From the NCBI GenBank assembly GCA_964484125.1, contig CAZAEK010000021.1, forward strand, positions 1 through 31,831: 31,831 nucleotides of DNA, read 5' to 3'. Position numbers and translations under genes: made by a program. This document shows, piece by piece, positions 16,310-23,849 of this stretch (the stretch's first letter is position 1; every line of letters begins with the position of its first letter). Origin of the DNA: DSSM01 sp964484125 (GTDB lineage: Bacteria > Bacteroidota > Ignavibacteria > Tepidaquicellales > Tepidaquicellaceae). Below the pieces are notes generated by a model. The model searched no databases. It saw nothing but the letters and a program-made list of their open reading frames with translations, and was not told the DNA's origin.

Positions 16310-16675
16310 TTGAATAAAGATAATAAATTAGGGAAATACTTTAAAAGAACATTTGAAGTATGGGCAAAGTTTCTGAAATATTTTATAATATATTTCGTTT
16401 CGATGTCATTTTTCAGTATGATATTATATGCAATTTTGAGGTCACAGTTTGAGGATGCCTTAATTATAGTTATCGTTGTAAATTCAATTGTTTCTTTTAT
16501 AATGGCTTTCCCTGAAATGCTTGAAGATTTTATCAGCGGAAAAGCATCTGAGTTTAATAAAAAGGAAACTGCATATCTCAGAGAAATCAGCAAGTTGAAA
16601 CAGGAAGTCGAAAAAGAGAAAAAAATGCGTGAAGAAGCCGAGAAAGAGGTTGAAATTTTAAGAAAACTCAACTAA
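16310..16675 (+). CDS. Small membrane protein with C-terminal coiled coil, unknown function
   Basis: 121 residues starting at TTG (16310-16312). The next in-frame ATG, at 16403, would cut into the first membrane helix. Two hydrophobic helices (about 19-43 and 49-66) are followed by a charged coiled coil (about 78-119, KLKQEVEKEKKMREEAEKE). Function unknown. The gene ends at a 9-bp repeat array that fills the gap to the converging tryptophanase gene. Confidence 0.65.
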   Translation: MNKDNKLGKYFKRTFEVWAKFLKYFIIYFVSMSFFSMILYAILRSQFEDALIIVIVVNSIVSFIMAFPEMLEDFISGKASEFNKKETAYLREISKLKQEVEKEKKMREEAEKEVEILRKLN

Positions 16676-16731
16676 GTTTGTCAAGTTATCAAGTTTATCA
16701 AGTTCATCAAGTTCATCAAGTTTGTCAAGTT
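16674..16731 (+). repeat. 9-bp AAGTT array filling a convergent intergenic gap
   Basis: Seven AAGTT copies start at 16674, 16683, 16691, 16700, 16709, 16718 and 16727 (units AAGTTYRTC; one unit is 8 nt). The first overlaps the TAA stop of the small membrane gene. The last runs into the stop of the tryptophanase gene (16731-16733), so the 55-bp gap is wholly repeat and holds no hairpin terminator. Confidence 0.95.
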
Positions 16732-18140
16732 TATGGTAGCGGTGCAAACTTGGCGGTAAAGTGTCTCAGGAATTTCGGTTCTTCAATTATCTTATAACCC
16801 GTGACAGAGTCTTTAACTGAATAAATTTCCTCAAAAACTTCAGCAACATAATCAATATGGCTTTGTGTATAAACTCTCCTTGGAATTGCAAGCCGCACAA
16901 GTTCCATATCTGCAGGTATCAGTTTTCCATCTTTACCATATTTTCCGAACATAACGCTTCCTATTTCCACTGCTCTTATACCGCCATACCTGAATAGTTC
17001 TACCACAACTGCCTGACCCGGGTATTCATCAGGAGGTATATTCGGCAAAAGTGATTTTGCGTCAACATATATGGCGTGACCTCCGACCGGCTGAAGAATA
17101 GGAATCCCTGTTTTGATAAGTTTATCGCCGAGATATTTTGTGGAATGAATTCTGTAATTCAGATAACTTTCATCAATAATTTCTTCAAGTCCCTGTGCAA
17201 TTGCTTCCATATCCCTTCCGGCAAGTCCGCCGTATGTCTCATACCCTTCAGTAATTATTAAAAGGTTTTTACATTCTAAATATCGCTCTTCATCATTCAT
17301 TGCGATAAATCCACCTATATTAGCAAAAGCATCTTTCTTCGCACTCATTGTACATCCATCTGCATAGGAAAACATTTCCTGAGCGATTTCAAGAACAGTT
17401 TTATTTTCGTAACCTTTTTCCCTGAGTTTAATGAAATATGCATTTTCTGCAAATCTGCAGGCATCAATGAAGAAGGGAATTTTATATTTTTTGCAGATTG
17501 CACTTACGCTCCTGATGTTTTCCATTGATACCGGTTGTCCGCCGCCTGTATTATTGGTAACCGTAATCATACATACAGGAATATTTTCTGTTCCCTTTTC
17601 CCTGATGAAACTTTCGAGTTTTTCGAGGTCAATATTTCCTTTAAAGGGGTGAATAACCGAAGGATGTTTTCCCTCTTCAATAACAAGGTCAACAGCTTCT
17701 GCTCCGTTAAACTCAATATTTGCGCGGGTTGTATCAAAATGATTGTTGCTTGGAATATATTTCCCTTTCCCTGCATTGATATATCTGCCGTCCTCATCAA
17801 TCTCGCTTAATAGCATAGTAAAAAGTATTCTTTCTGCGGCTCTGCCCTGGTGTACAGGTATAATATGCCTGAATCCGAATATTTTTGTAGTAACTTCTTC
17901 AAACCTGAAATAACTCTTCGAGCCGGCATAGGATTCATCGCCGTCTAATATACCTGCCCATTGTTTTGCGCTCATTGCGGAAGTTCCGCTATCGGTCAGC
18001 AAATCAATCAATACATCTTCAGCGGGAATTAAAAAAGGGTTGTAAAAAGAATTTTTTAAAATCTCTTCTCTCTGCTCTTTTGTAGTTGTTTTTACATACT
18101 CAACAGATTTAATCTTGAATGGCTCAATTATTGTTTTCAT
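16731..18140 (-). CDS. tnaA: Tryptophanase (tyrosine phenol-lyase family)
   Basis: 469 residues, equal to the family length. PLP lysine K269 lies in TMSAKKDAF, with HQGRAAE, TNNTGGGQPVSM and DACRFAENAYFIK around the cofactor. Much of the protein reads like tyrosine phenol-lyase (MSAKQWAG, MFSYADGCTMS, YLGDKL, QPVGGHA). The two positions usually taken to separate the enzymes favour tryptophanase: I394 (RAVEIGS) where the phenol-lyase has Arg381, and H460 (LRHFTAK) where it has Phe448. The reaction would be Trp to indole, pyruvate and ammonia. Last gene of an operon after the methyltransferase (23-nt gap). No TnaC-like leader or TnaB transporter is seen. Confidence 0.85.
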   Translation of the reverse strand: MKTIIEPFKIKSVEYVKTTTKEQREEILKNSFYNPFLIPAEDVLIDLLTDSGTSAMSAKQWAGILDGDESYAGSKSYFRFEEVTTKIFGFRHIIPVHQGRAAERILFTMLLSEIDEDGRYINAGKGKYIPSNNHFDTTRANIEFNGAEAVDLVIEEGKHPSVIHPFKGNIDLEKLESFIREKGTENIPVCMITVTNNTGGGQPVSMENIRSVSAICKKYKIPFFIDACRFAENAYFIKLREKGYENKTVLEIAQEMFSYADGCTMSAKKDAFANIGGFIAMNDEERYLECKNLLIITEGYETYGGLAGRDMEAIAQGLEEIIDESYLNYRIHSTKYLGDKLIKTGIPILQPVGGHAIYVDAKSLLPNIPPDEYPGQAVVVELFRYGGIRAVEIGSVMFGKYGKDGKLIPADMELVRLAIPRRVYTQSHIDYVAEVFEEIYSVKDSVTGYKIIEEPKFLRHFTAKFAPLP

Positions 18141-18163
18141 ACTTTATTATATAATTTTATAAA

Positions 18164-18919
18164 TCAGCTTAAAATTCCTGTGTAAATTTTTGTTTTATAT
18201 TCAATTTTTACTTTTCCGTTTTCGTTATACTTTTCGAAAATTTCCTTTAGCTCAGATATTACTTTTTTATTCATCTCACCTTCAAGCGGAGTATATGATG
18301 AAGAAAGCAATCGTCCTTTTAATCCGTTAAAATCGAGAAGTTGTGAATTATTTAAAGATTGCATCTTCAAATATTTAGTCTTAAAAAATTTTTTCAGATT
18401 TTCTTCCTTAGCGCTTTCTTCGCTCAGAAGTGTCTTATCAATTTTAAGGGTCTTTATAAGTTTTGCAAGTGCTTTTGAAAAAGGATTTGCAGTGTTTTTC
18501 CTCTCATTCCAGATAATCACTGCATAACCGTTTGCCCTGAGTATTCTGCGGAATTCTGTCTGTGCCTTTGCGGAATCAAACCATTGGAATGCCTGTGCAA
18601 CTGTAATCACATCAACGCTGCTATCAGCAAGAGTTGTTGCTTCAGCCCTGCCGTCAACACTGATAAAATTATAATATCCTTTAAGATTTTTTTCTGCGAT
18701 TTTTCTCATCTTGCTGTTTGGTTCAACTCCGAAAACAAGATTTTCGTTCTGAACAAATATTTTTGAGAGCTTTCCCGTACCAGAACCGATATCAGCAACA
18801 TCCATAGTCGGATTAAACCCGAATTCATTTTCGAGAACCGAAATAACTTCAAGCGGATAACCAGGCCTGTATTTTTCGTAAAGCTCTACTCTTTTATCAA
18901 ATAATTTAACTGTATCCAT
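18164..18919 (-). CDS. Class I SAM-dependent methyltransferase
   Basis: 251 residues. Motif I is DVADIGSGTGKLS (about 40-52), the acidic end of strand 2 is GVEPNSKM, and the later motifs are DVITVAQAFQWF and RILRANGYAVIIWNE. The N-terminal FDKRVELYEKYRPGYP is typical of UbiE/Trm9-like methyltransferases of unknown small-molecule substrate. Start ATG at 18917-18919 overlaps the TAA stop of the upstream flavoprotein gene by one base, so translation is coupled. The stop is TGA, which shows that TGA is a normal stop in this genome. Confidence 0.85.
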   Translation of the reverse strand: MDTVKLFDKRVELYEKYRPGYPLEVISVLENEFGFNPTMDVADIGSGTGKLSKIFVQNENLVFGVEPNSKMRKIAEKNLKGYYNFISVDGRAEATTLADSSVDVITVAQAFQWFDSAKAQTEFRRILRANGYAVIIWNERKNTANPFSKALAKLIKTLKIDKTLLSEESAKEENLKKFFKTKYLKMQSLNNSQLLDFNGLKGRLLSSSYTPLEGEMNKKVISELKEIFEKYNENGKVKIEYKTKIYTGILS

Positions 18920-19632
18920 TAGCCGAACCTTTCAAGTTTAATTTTTTCAGGGCTTACCCCTTCATTAAGAAGAATCTTTTCCATTGCATCAACCATAACC
19001 TGCGGTCCTACAATATAAAAAACCGGTTTTGTGAAATCAGTCAGATATTTCTTTATCTTTTCAGCATTTATAAATCCGCTTTCATATTTCCAGTCTTTTT
19101 CAGGATTATCAACGAAAGGAATAAATCTGAACTTAGGATTAATTTCAGCCCAGTGAATAAACTCATCAAAAAATGCAAGTGTCTCCTTTTTCGGACTTGA
19201 ATAAAAAAGATGCATTTCATAATTCTTCTTTTCTAAAGTTGCATATTCAACCATACATCTGACAGGAGTTATACCAATTCCGCCGATTAAAAAAACTGCC
19301 GGAAACGAATCATCTTTGTGCAGATTAGTGTTTCCGCCCGGTTCACTTATTGTCGCTTCTGAACCGATGGGCATTTCAAGTATGTTTTTGTTAAAAGCTG
19401 AATCAAGAGCTCTTGTTGAAAACATTAAAATATCTTTGCGTGTAGGGGAATTTGCAATTGAAAAAAGTCTCGAATTTCCTTCACTGTCATTATATATAGG
19501 GTTGAGCAATGTAATCCTTGCATACTGTCCCGGTTCGTAATCATACTCAATACCGCTTCTATCAAACCAGATTCCGATTGTATTTTCACAGATAATTTTC
19601 CTGTCTTTTAACTTAATTATTTTTTCGGTCAT
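18919..19632 (-). CDS. Ferredoxin reductase-like FAD/NAD(P)-binding flavoprotein
   Basis: 237 residues, a bare FNR module without a [2Fe-2S] domain. FAD-binding marks are YEPGQYARI and RLFSIANSP. The NAD(P)-binding part begins with FLIGGIGITPVRCM and includes FYIVGPQVMVDAM near the C-terminus. It transfers electrons between NAD(P)H and an unidentified carrier. First gene of an operon with the methyltransferase (1-nt overlap) and tryptophanase. The promoter should lie in 19633-19783, shared divergently with the dipeptidase gene. Confidence 0.85.
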   Translation of the reverse strand: MTEKIIKLKDRKIICENTIGIWFDRSGIEYDYEPGQYARITLLNPIYNDSEGNSRLFSIANSPTRKDILMFSTRALDSAFNKNILEMPIGSEATISEPGGNTNLHKDDSFPAVFLIGGIGITPVRCMVEYATLEKKNYEMHLFYSSPKKETLAFFDEFIHWAEINPKFRFIPFVDNPEKDWKYESGFINAEKIKKYLTDFTKPVFYIVGPQVMVDAMEKILLNEGVSPEKIKLERFG

Positions 19633-19783
19633 TTATGGTCATTTATAAGTTTATTCAAAAATAACAAAAATATTTGTTTATTATTATTCAGATAGAAATA
19701 TCACTATAATTAAAATTTTAAGATAAGTATATTTTAGAAAATTGTTCTTTTTGAAAAATACTGTATTAATTTAAAAAATATTT

Positions 19784-21427
19784 ATGAAGAAAACACGTTT
19801 GTTTATTTCGATTGTTATTCTTTCGACAATCTTTTTTCAGGACTTCGTAATAGCGTGCACGAACCTGTTAGTAACTAAAGGAGCTTCAAAAGATGGCTCA
19901 ACAATGATATCATATACGGCAGATTCACATACTTTATACGGAGAATTATATCACTGGCCTGCTGCAAAATGGCCTGAAGGCACAATGATGGATATCTATG
20001 AATGGGATACGGGAAAATTTCTGGGGCAGATAAAACAAGCCGCAGAAACTTATAACGTTGTAGGAAATATGAATGAATGGCAGGTTGCTATTGGAGAAAC
20101 AACTTTTGGCGGCAGGGAAGAACTGCACGACACAACAGGTATAATAGACTATGGCAGTTTGATTTATATTGCATTACAAAGAGCAAAGACTGCCAGGGAA
20201 GCAATAGAAATAATGACAAGTCTTGTTGCTGAATACGGCTATCACAGCGAAGGCGAATCATTCTCAATCTCAGACCCGAATGAAGTGTGGATTATGGAAA
20301 TGATTGGAAAAGGTCCGGGCAGAAAAGGAGCAGTATGGGTAGCTTTGAAAATACCCGATGGCTATATTTGTGCACATGCAAATCAGGCAAGGATTCAGAC
20401 CTTTCCTTTAAACGACCCTCAAAATTGTTTGTACTCGCCGGATGTAATAAGTTTTGCAAGGGAAAAAGGATATTTCAAAGGAGAAGATAAGGATTTTTCG
20501 TTCTCTGATACTTATGCACCTGTTGACTTTGGGGGAGCAAGGTTCTGCGAAGGAAGAGTATGGGCAATGTTTAGCAGAAGTCAAAAAGGATTCGGAGAAA
20601 AATATCTGAATTATGCTATGGGATACGATTTAAAAAACAGGATGCCATTATGGATAAAGCCGGATGAGAAGATTGCCATATATGATGCATTTGAACTAAT
20701 GAGAGATCATTTCACCGGAACTCCAATGGATATGACAAAAGACCCGGGAGCCGGACCTTATGCCTGTCCTTACAGATGGAGACCTCTGACATTTAAAGTT
20801 GACGGTAAAGAATATCTCAACGAAAGAGCAATTTCAACACAGCAAACAGGATTTTCTTTTATAACTCAGTCACGCAGCTGGCTTCCGAATGTTGTCGGCG
20901 GAATAAACTGGTTTGGAGTTGACGATACTTACAGCACTGTATATACTCCGATGTACACATGCATGACACAGGTTCCGCCATCACTTGCAGTCGGTAACGG
21001 CTCGATGATGGAATTCAGTGACAGTTCGATGTTCTGGATTTTCAATCAGGTATCAAACTTTGCATATACAAGATATAAAGATATGATTCCTGAGATTAGA
21101 ATTCTTCAGAAAGAACTTGAAATGGATTATATAAATAGCACAGCGGAAATAGACCAAAAGGCACTGGATTTATATAATCAAAATCCGGAAGATGCTGTGA
21201 AGTTTCTTACTGAATATTCCGTATCAAGAGGACAGATGACTTTTACTGTATGGAAAGATTTTTATAAGCATTTGTTCACAAAATTTATGGATGGAAATAT
21301 TAAGGTTTCCGTTCCCGGACAGAAGTTTCCTGATGTGAAACAACCGGGCTATCCGACAGAATTTTTAAAGGAGATAGTTAAAAAAGCTGGCGATCAATAT
21401 AGAGTCCCCGAGTCTCCAAAACATTAA
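19784..21427 (+). CDS. Secreted C69-family dipeptidase
   Basis: 547 residues. A signal sequence of 24 residues precedes C25 in IACTNLLVTKGASKDGS. In C69/PepD-type N-terminal-nucleophile hydrolases this cysteine becomes the catalytic N-terminus after cleavage. Further family marks are MISYTADSH, GETTFGGREEL, IMTSLVAEYGYHSEGESFSI, HANQARIQTFP and FSRSQ. It probably cleaves dipeptides from exported proteolysis in the periplasm, which would fit the C25 protease elsewhere in the window (inference). The cysteine context also loosely resembles a lipobox, but the conserved CTN after it favours the nucleophile reading. Confidence 0.88.
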   Translation: MKKTRLFISIVILSTIFFQDFVIACTNLLVTKGASKDGSTMISYTADSHTLYGELYHWPAAKWPEGTMMDIYEWDTGKFLGQIKQAAETYNVVGNMNEWQVAIGETTFGGREELHDTTGIIDYGSLIYIALQRAKTAREAIEIMTSLVAEYGYHSEGESFSISDPNEVWIMEMIGKGPGRKGAVWVALKIPDGYICAHANQARIQTFPLNDPQNCLYSPDVISFAREKGYFKGEDKDFSFSDTYAPVDFGGARFCEGRVWAMFSRSQKGFGEKYLNYAMGYDLKNRMPLWIKPDEKIAIYDAFELMRDHFTGTPMDMTKDPGAGPYACPYRWRPLTFKVDGKEYLNERAISTQQTGFSFITQSRSWLPNVVGGINWFGVDDTYSTVYTPMYTCMTQVPPSLAVGNGSMMEFSDSSMFWIFNQVSNFAYTRYKDMIPEIRILQKELEMDYINSTAEIDQKALDLYNQNPEDAVKFLTEYSVSRGQMTFTVWKDFYKHLFTKFMDGNIKVSVPGQKFPDVKQPGYPTEFLKEIVKKAGDQYRVPESPKH

Positions 21428-21450
21428 TTTCCATATTTGCTTGATTTATA

Positions 21451-21483
21451 AAAAAAGCCGGTGCATTTCTGCCCGGCTTTTTT
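21451..21483. terminator. Bidirectional terminator between dipeptidase and DUF1801 genes
   Basis: AAAAAAGCCGG pairs with CCGGCTTTTTT around a loop in which GCA/TGC adds further pairing. A/T tracts on both sides allow use in either direction by the convergent genes. It marks the left boundary of the accessory island. Confidence 0.85.
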
Positions 21484-21504
21484 ATTTGTATCTTTTAAAA
21501 AACT

Positions 21505-21885
21505 TTAAGATTTAGACTTTTTCCTTTTTGATGCGTATGGAATGGTTTCATCAAGTAATATTGCTTCATGGATTATCTCAGTCAATTCCCGTATTGGTAT
21601 TTCAGACAATTTAGTCAATTCTATGCTCCATACCTGTTTTCGCCCCTTGCTATCTAAAATTCCCTGCGAATTTGACAATTCATTTCCTCTTACAAAAGCG
21701 AATTCAATGCTTTTATCTTTAATGGGATTTAAATAGCAAATCCAGCTTTTTCGATAATAAAATGGTATTTTAAATCGGATTTTTGCCGTCAGGTTTAAAT
21801 CAACTGATAACAGCTTATGAATATAAAGCATTATTTCTCTTTGAGCATCTTCAAATTTGTATATGTAATCTTCAACTTCTGTCAT
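21505..21885 (-). CDS. DUF1801 domain protein
   Basis: 126 residues. IRFKIPFYYRKSWICYLNPI and the following IEFAFVRGNEL match the DUF1801/YdhG-like pattern of small soluble proteins of unknown function. The C-terminus is basic (YASKRKKSKS). ATG at 21883-21885. The 5' end and its leader are nearly repeated upstream of the HXXEE pseudogene (23732-23773). Small stand-alone genes like this are frequent cargo of gene cassettes. Its function is not known. Confidence 0.75.
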   Translation of the reverse strand: MTEVEDYIYKFEDAQREIMLYIHKLLSVDLNLTAKIRFKIPFYYRKSWICYLNPIKDKSIEFAFVRGNELSNSQGILDSKGRKQVWSIELTKLSEIPIRELTEIIHEAILLDETIPYASKRKKSKS

Positions 21886-21916
21886 TTTTCTTTGCTGTTG
21901 TTATGTGTTCTGTGTG
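21876..21916 (-). repeat. Shared 5' leader, copy 1 (DUF1801 gene)
   Basis: About 41 bp covering the start ATGACAGAAG and upstream leader with CATAACAACAG match 23732-23773 with few differences. Two unrelated genes thus share the same 5' junction sequence, as expected if they were placed into the same kind of site. Confidence 0.75.
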
Positions 21917-21924
21917 ATTGTAGG

Positions 21925-22050
21925 TAACGTTTCGGGGCTTTGCGAAGTTGGGGTTTAAAATGCACTATGTTTCAGCCTAGCACAAATGTATGTAAAAAGA
22001 ACGAATGTTGAAATTGGCACTTCAGCCCCAATTTCGCAAAACCCCTGTTA
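21925..22050. repeat. attC-like imperfect inverted repeat (126 bp)
   Basis: Left arm 21933-21965 and right arm 22017-22047 pair along ~30 bp with mismatches (GGGGCTTTGCGAAGTTGGGG against GGGGTTTTGCGAAATTGGGG). The outermost bases are TAAC (21925) and GTTA (22047). The centre is about 50 nt and contains CCTAGCACAAATGT. Direct repeats GTTATGTG at 21900-21907 and 22047-22054 flank it. Size and asymmetry recall integron attC sites, but the ends do not fit the RYYYAAC/GTTRRRY core, so the identity is open. A related half-site lies at 25780-25846. Confidence 0.6.
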
Positions 22051-23062
22051 TGTGCCGTTTTTTTATATTCCTTTACTTGATCTCTCCATTACGTTATTTG
22101 GCGGTATTGATTTGTTACCAATTTCAGATTTTCTGTCAATACCTTTTACATAGGTATCAAAAAATGCTTCTGAATTATCTAAATTGTATTTTTGAATGTC
22201 TACGTTGTCCGTTGGAATGTCCATATGGTCTGTGTTTGCACCTTTTGCGATAGTTTGATAACGAGGTCCATTCGTGTTCATTCCGCTGTATGCTTGTAGT
22301 CGCCAATTTGTAGCCATAAAAGTTCCGACACCATTTATGTCTTTTTCTTCTTCACCTAAAATTACAAAAATTGCAGTTGTCCCAATTCCATTAAAACCGT
22401 TTGAAGTTATCCCAAACTGGTCTGGTCTATTTCCTGCTGGTGACATTCCGTAAACAGCTTTTACTTGTGGAACATAATAATTTCCGTGTGTCATTGTCAC
22501 ACCTGCTACTTCAAGTCCTTCCATACAACCACCTGAGTGTCCTATGAAACCTTGCTTACTACCATCAACAGTACCTGAAAATGTTCCATAGTTCAATGTT
22601 CCATTCGCAACTTTTTCAGCTATAAATTTAATTTCTTCTCCACGATATTGTGCCATAGTGTTTGCGTTGTTACCTGCAAATCTGTGGTCAATTTGAATAA
22701 CAACATAACCTTTTTGAACATATCTTTCTACATACGGTAGCAATTGTCCTCTGTCGTCTCCAAGTCCATTTCCACCTCTTGAAACGTGGATTACATAAGT
22801 TTGTCCTGTCAATTCTTTTGGAAAGTAAACTCTGTAAGGTAGTGTTCCAAAACTTGCAGTTTCAGTTCCGTCAAATGATTGCATTGTATAAACAATCGGT
22901 TGAGTTGGCGTTGGTGTCGGTGTTATTTCTTCGTCTTTTGAACAAGAAGTTAAAATCAAGAACATTACGATAGTCAGTTTTAATGAGTTCATCTTTTATA
23001 ATTTTTAAATTTGTATTTATTAGACTGGTCAAAGTTGCGTTTGGTTTAAAATGGCACATAAC
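22047..23062. mobile_element. Single-gene unit bounded by 10-bp inverted repeats
   Basis: GTTATGTGCC (22047-22056) and GGCACATAAC (23053-23062) are exact complements and enclose only the hydrolase gene. Inside the right end, TGGTTTAAAATGGCAC resembles the left arm of the attC-like repeat (GGGTTTAAAATGCAC at 21951-21965). No transposase or integrase is encoded, so movement would need a factor from elsewhere. Confidence 0.45.
22063..22992 (-). CDS. Lipoprotein alpha/beta hydrolase (lipase/dienelactone hydrolase-like)
   Basis: 309 residues. A lipoprotein signal ends at C17 (LILTSC, then SKDEE) and is followed by a Thr-Pro linker (TPTPTPT). The hydrolase core has the nucleophile elbow GHSGG with S153, the strand KGYVVIQIDHRF before it, and a likely catalytic His at H256 (NTDHMD). 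This resembles secreted polyester/dienelactone-type hydrolases of Flavobacteria-like bacteria. Substrate unknown. The gene is bounded by a 10-bp inverted repeat, GTTATGTGCC at 22047 and its complement at 23053, and by attC-like sequence, so it looks like a mobile single-gene unit. Confidence 0.8.
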   Translation of the reverse strand: MNSLKLTIVMFLILTSCSKDEEITPTPTPTQPIVYTMQSFDGTETASFGTLPYRVYFPKELTGQTYVIHVSRGGNGLGDDRGQLLPYVERYVQKGYVVIQIDHRFAGNNANTMAQYRGEEIKFIAEKVANGTLNYGTFSGTVDGSKQGFIGHSGGCMEGLEVAGVTMTHGNYYVPQVKAVYGMSPAGNRPDQFGITSNGFNGIGTTAIFVILGEEEKDINGVGTFMATNWRLQAYSGMNTNGPRYQTIAKGANTDHMDIPTDNVDIQKYNLDNSEAFFDTYVKGIDRKSEIGNKSIPPNNVMERSSKGI

Positions 23063-23220
23063 TTGTTTATATGTACCATAAAATGGTACATACCCCTCTA
23101 AATTCGGGTGTATATGTGCCATAAATTTACTTAACTTATTGCATAAATCCTGATAAAAAATAAGAAAACCCCCGATTATTAGCAATTCAGATTTGTTTAG
23201 CCTTAAGGCTTTTCAGGTGT
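23062..23220 (+). repeat. Dispersed ~160-bp repeat, copy 1
   Basis: Two blocks, A (23062-23123) and B (23124-23220), recur in the same order at 25917-25979 and 26131-26230. Block A has alternating 10-mers of ATGGYACATA type: forward at 23051, reverse at 23070, forward at 23083, reverse at 23113. It can therefore fold into nested hairpins. Block B contains TGCATAAATCCTGATAAAAA and ends in TTTTCAGGTGTAA. The rest of 22993-23227 holds no gene. Confidence 0.85.
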
Positions 23221-23227
23221 AATTCAT

Positions 23228-23725
23228 TTATTGTCTATATTTTGTGTCTATTCGTTTTCCAATTTTAAGAAAAGTAAACGCTAAAAATATTCCTATTAAA
23301 CCTCCAATAATTATTGCTATAATAAGTTGCTGTTCAGATAAAATTTGAAAATTTATGATTTTGTATAAAATCAATGCAGTCAGAGGTAGATTGATTAAGA
23401 GTCCTGTAATTATTCCGGGAGAATATTTTCTAAAGATTATTGTGGCGAACAAATGCGGAAAAAATACATTTAATAACATCATTCCGGCAAACCCTGCAAT
23501 TATGTAATAATAGTTTTTTTCAGTTTGGAAATAATCTCCTGTGAAAGTAACAAGGAATCCTAAAATAGAAAACAATAAAACTGCAATTCCAAATTCTCTT
23601 GTTGTCACCGGTTTATGAATGTATGAGGGGATTGATTTTGTTCATTTTTCCATTCCTAAAACTTCTTCAAAGTTATGAAGCGTAAAGGCGAAGGGAAGCA
23701 GCGTTATCAAAGTTTTTAATTCCAT
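23228..23725 (-). pseudogene. HXXEE-domain membrane protein broken by an in-frame TGA
   Basis: Reading from ATG 23723-23725 gives MELKTLITLLPFAFTLHNFE and continues EVLGMEK, where H17/E20/E21 form the HxxEE motif that names this family. The next codon (23642-23644) is TGA. The same frame then continues without a break (TKSIPSYIHKPVTTREFG and four hydrophobic helices) to the stop at 23228, 165 codons in all. From memory the position after this motif is usually Trp in the family, so TGG to TGA is the simplest explanation. A downstream GTG at 23608 could yield only the helices without the motif. Confidence 0.85.
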
Positions 23726-23731
23726 TTTCAG

Positions 23732-23773
23732 CTTCTGTCATTTCTCTATACTGTTGTTATGTCGTTCTCTGTG
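23732..23773 (-). repeat. Shared 5' leader, copy 2 (before the HXXEE pseudogene)
   Basis: Matches 21876-21916, including ATGACAGAAG. Here that ATG (23741) opens only a 22-codon frame that overlaps the HXXEE start, so the leader was joined to a different gene. 23774-23849 holds nothing that I recognise. Confidence 0.7.
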
Positions 23774-23849
23774 CTTTTTAGTTTTAAAAATTCCCCATCT
23801 ATTATCATCAATTTTACGCCATTTTCAGTACTTGAACGTCCCATAGATT

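Noticed and set aside
21925..22050. Canonical integron attC site
   Set aside because: The outer ends (TAAC/GTTA) do not match RYYYAAC/GTTRRRY and no integrase is in the window. It is kept only as attC-like.
23642..23644. Alternative genetic code with TGA read as Trp
   Set aside because: The methyltransferase gene (18164) ends in TGA at its natural end, and other genes use TGG for Trp. The TGA here is better explained as a mutation.
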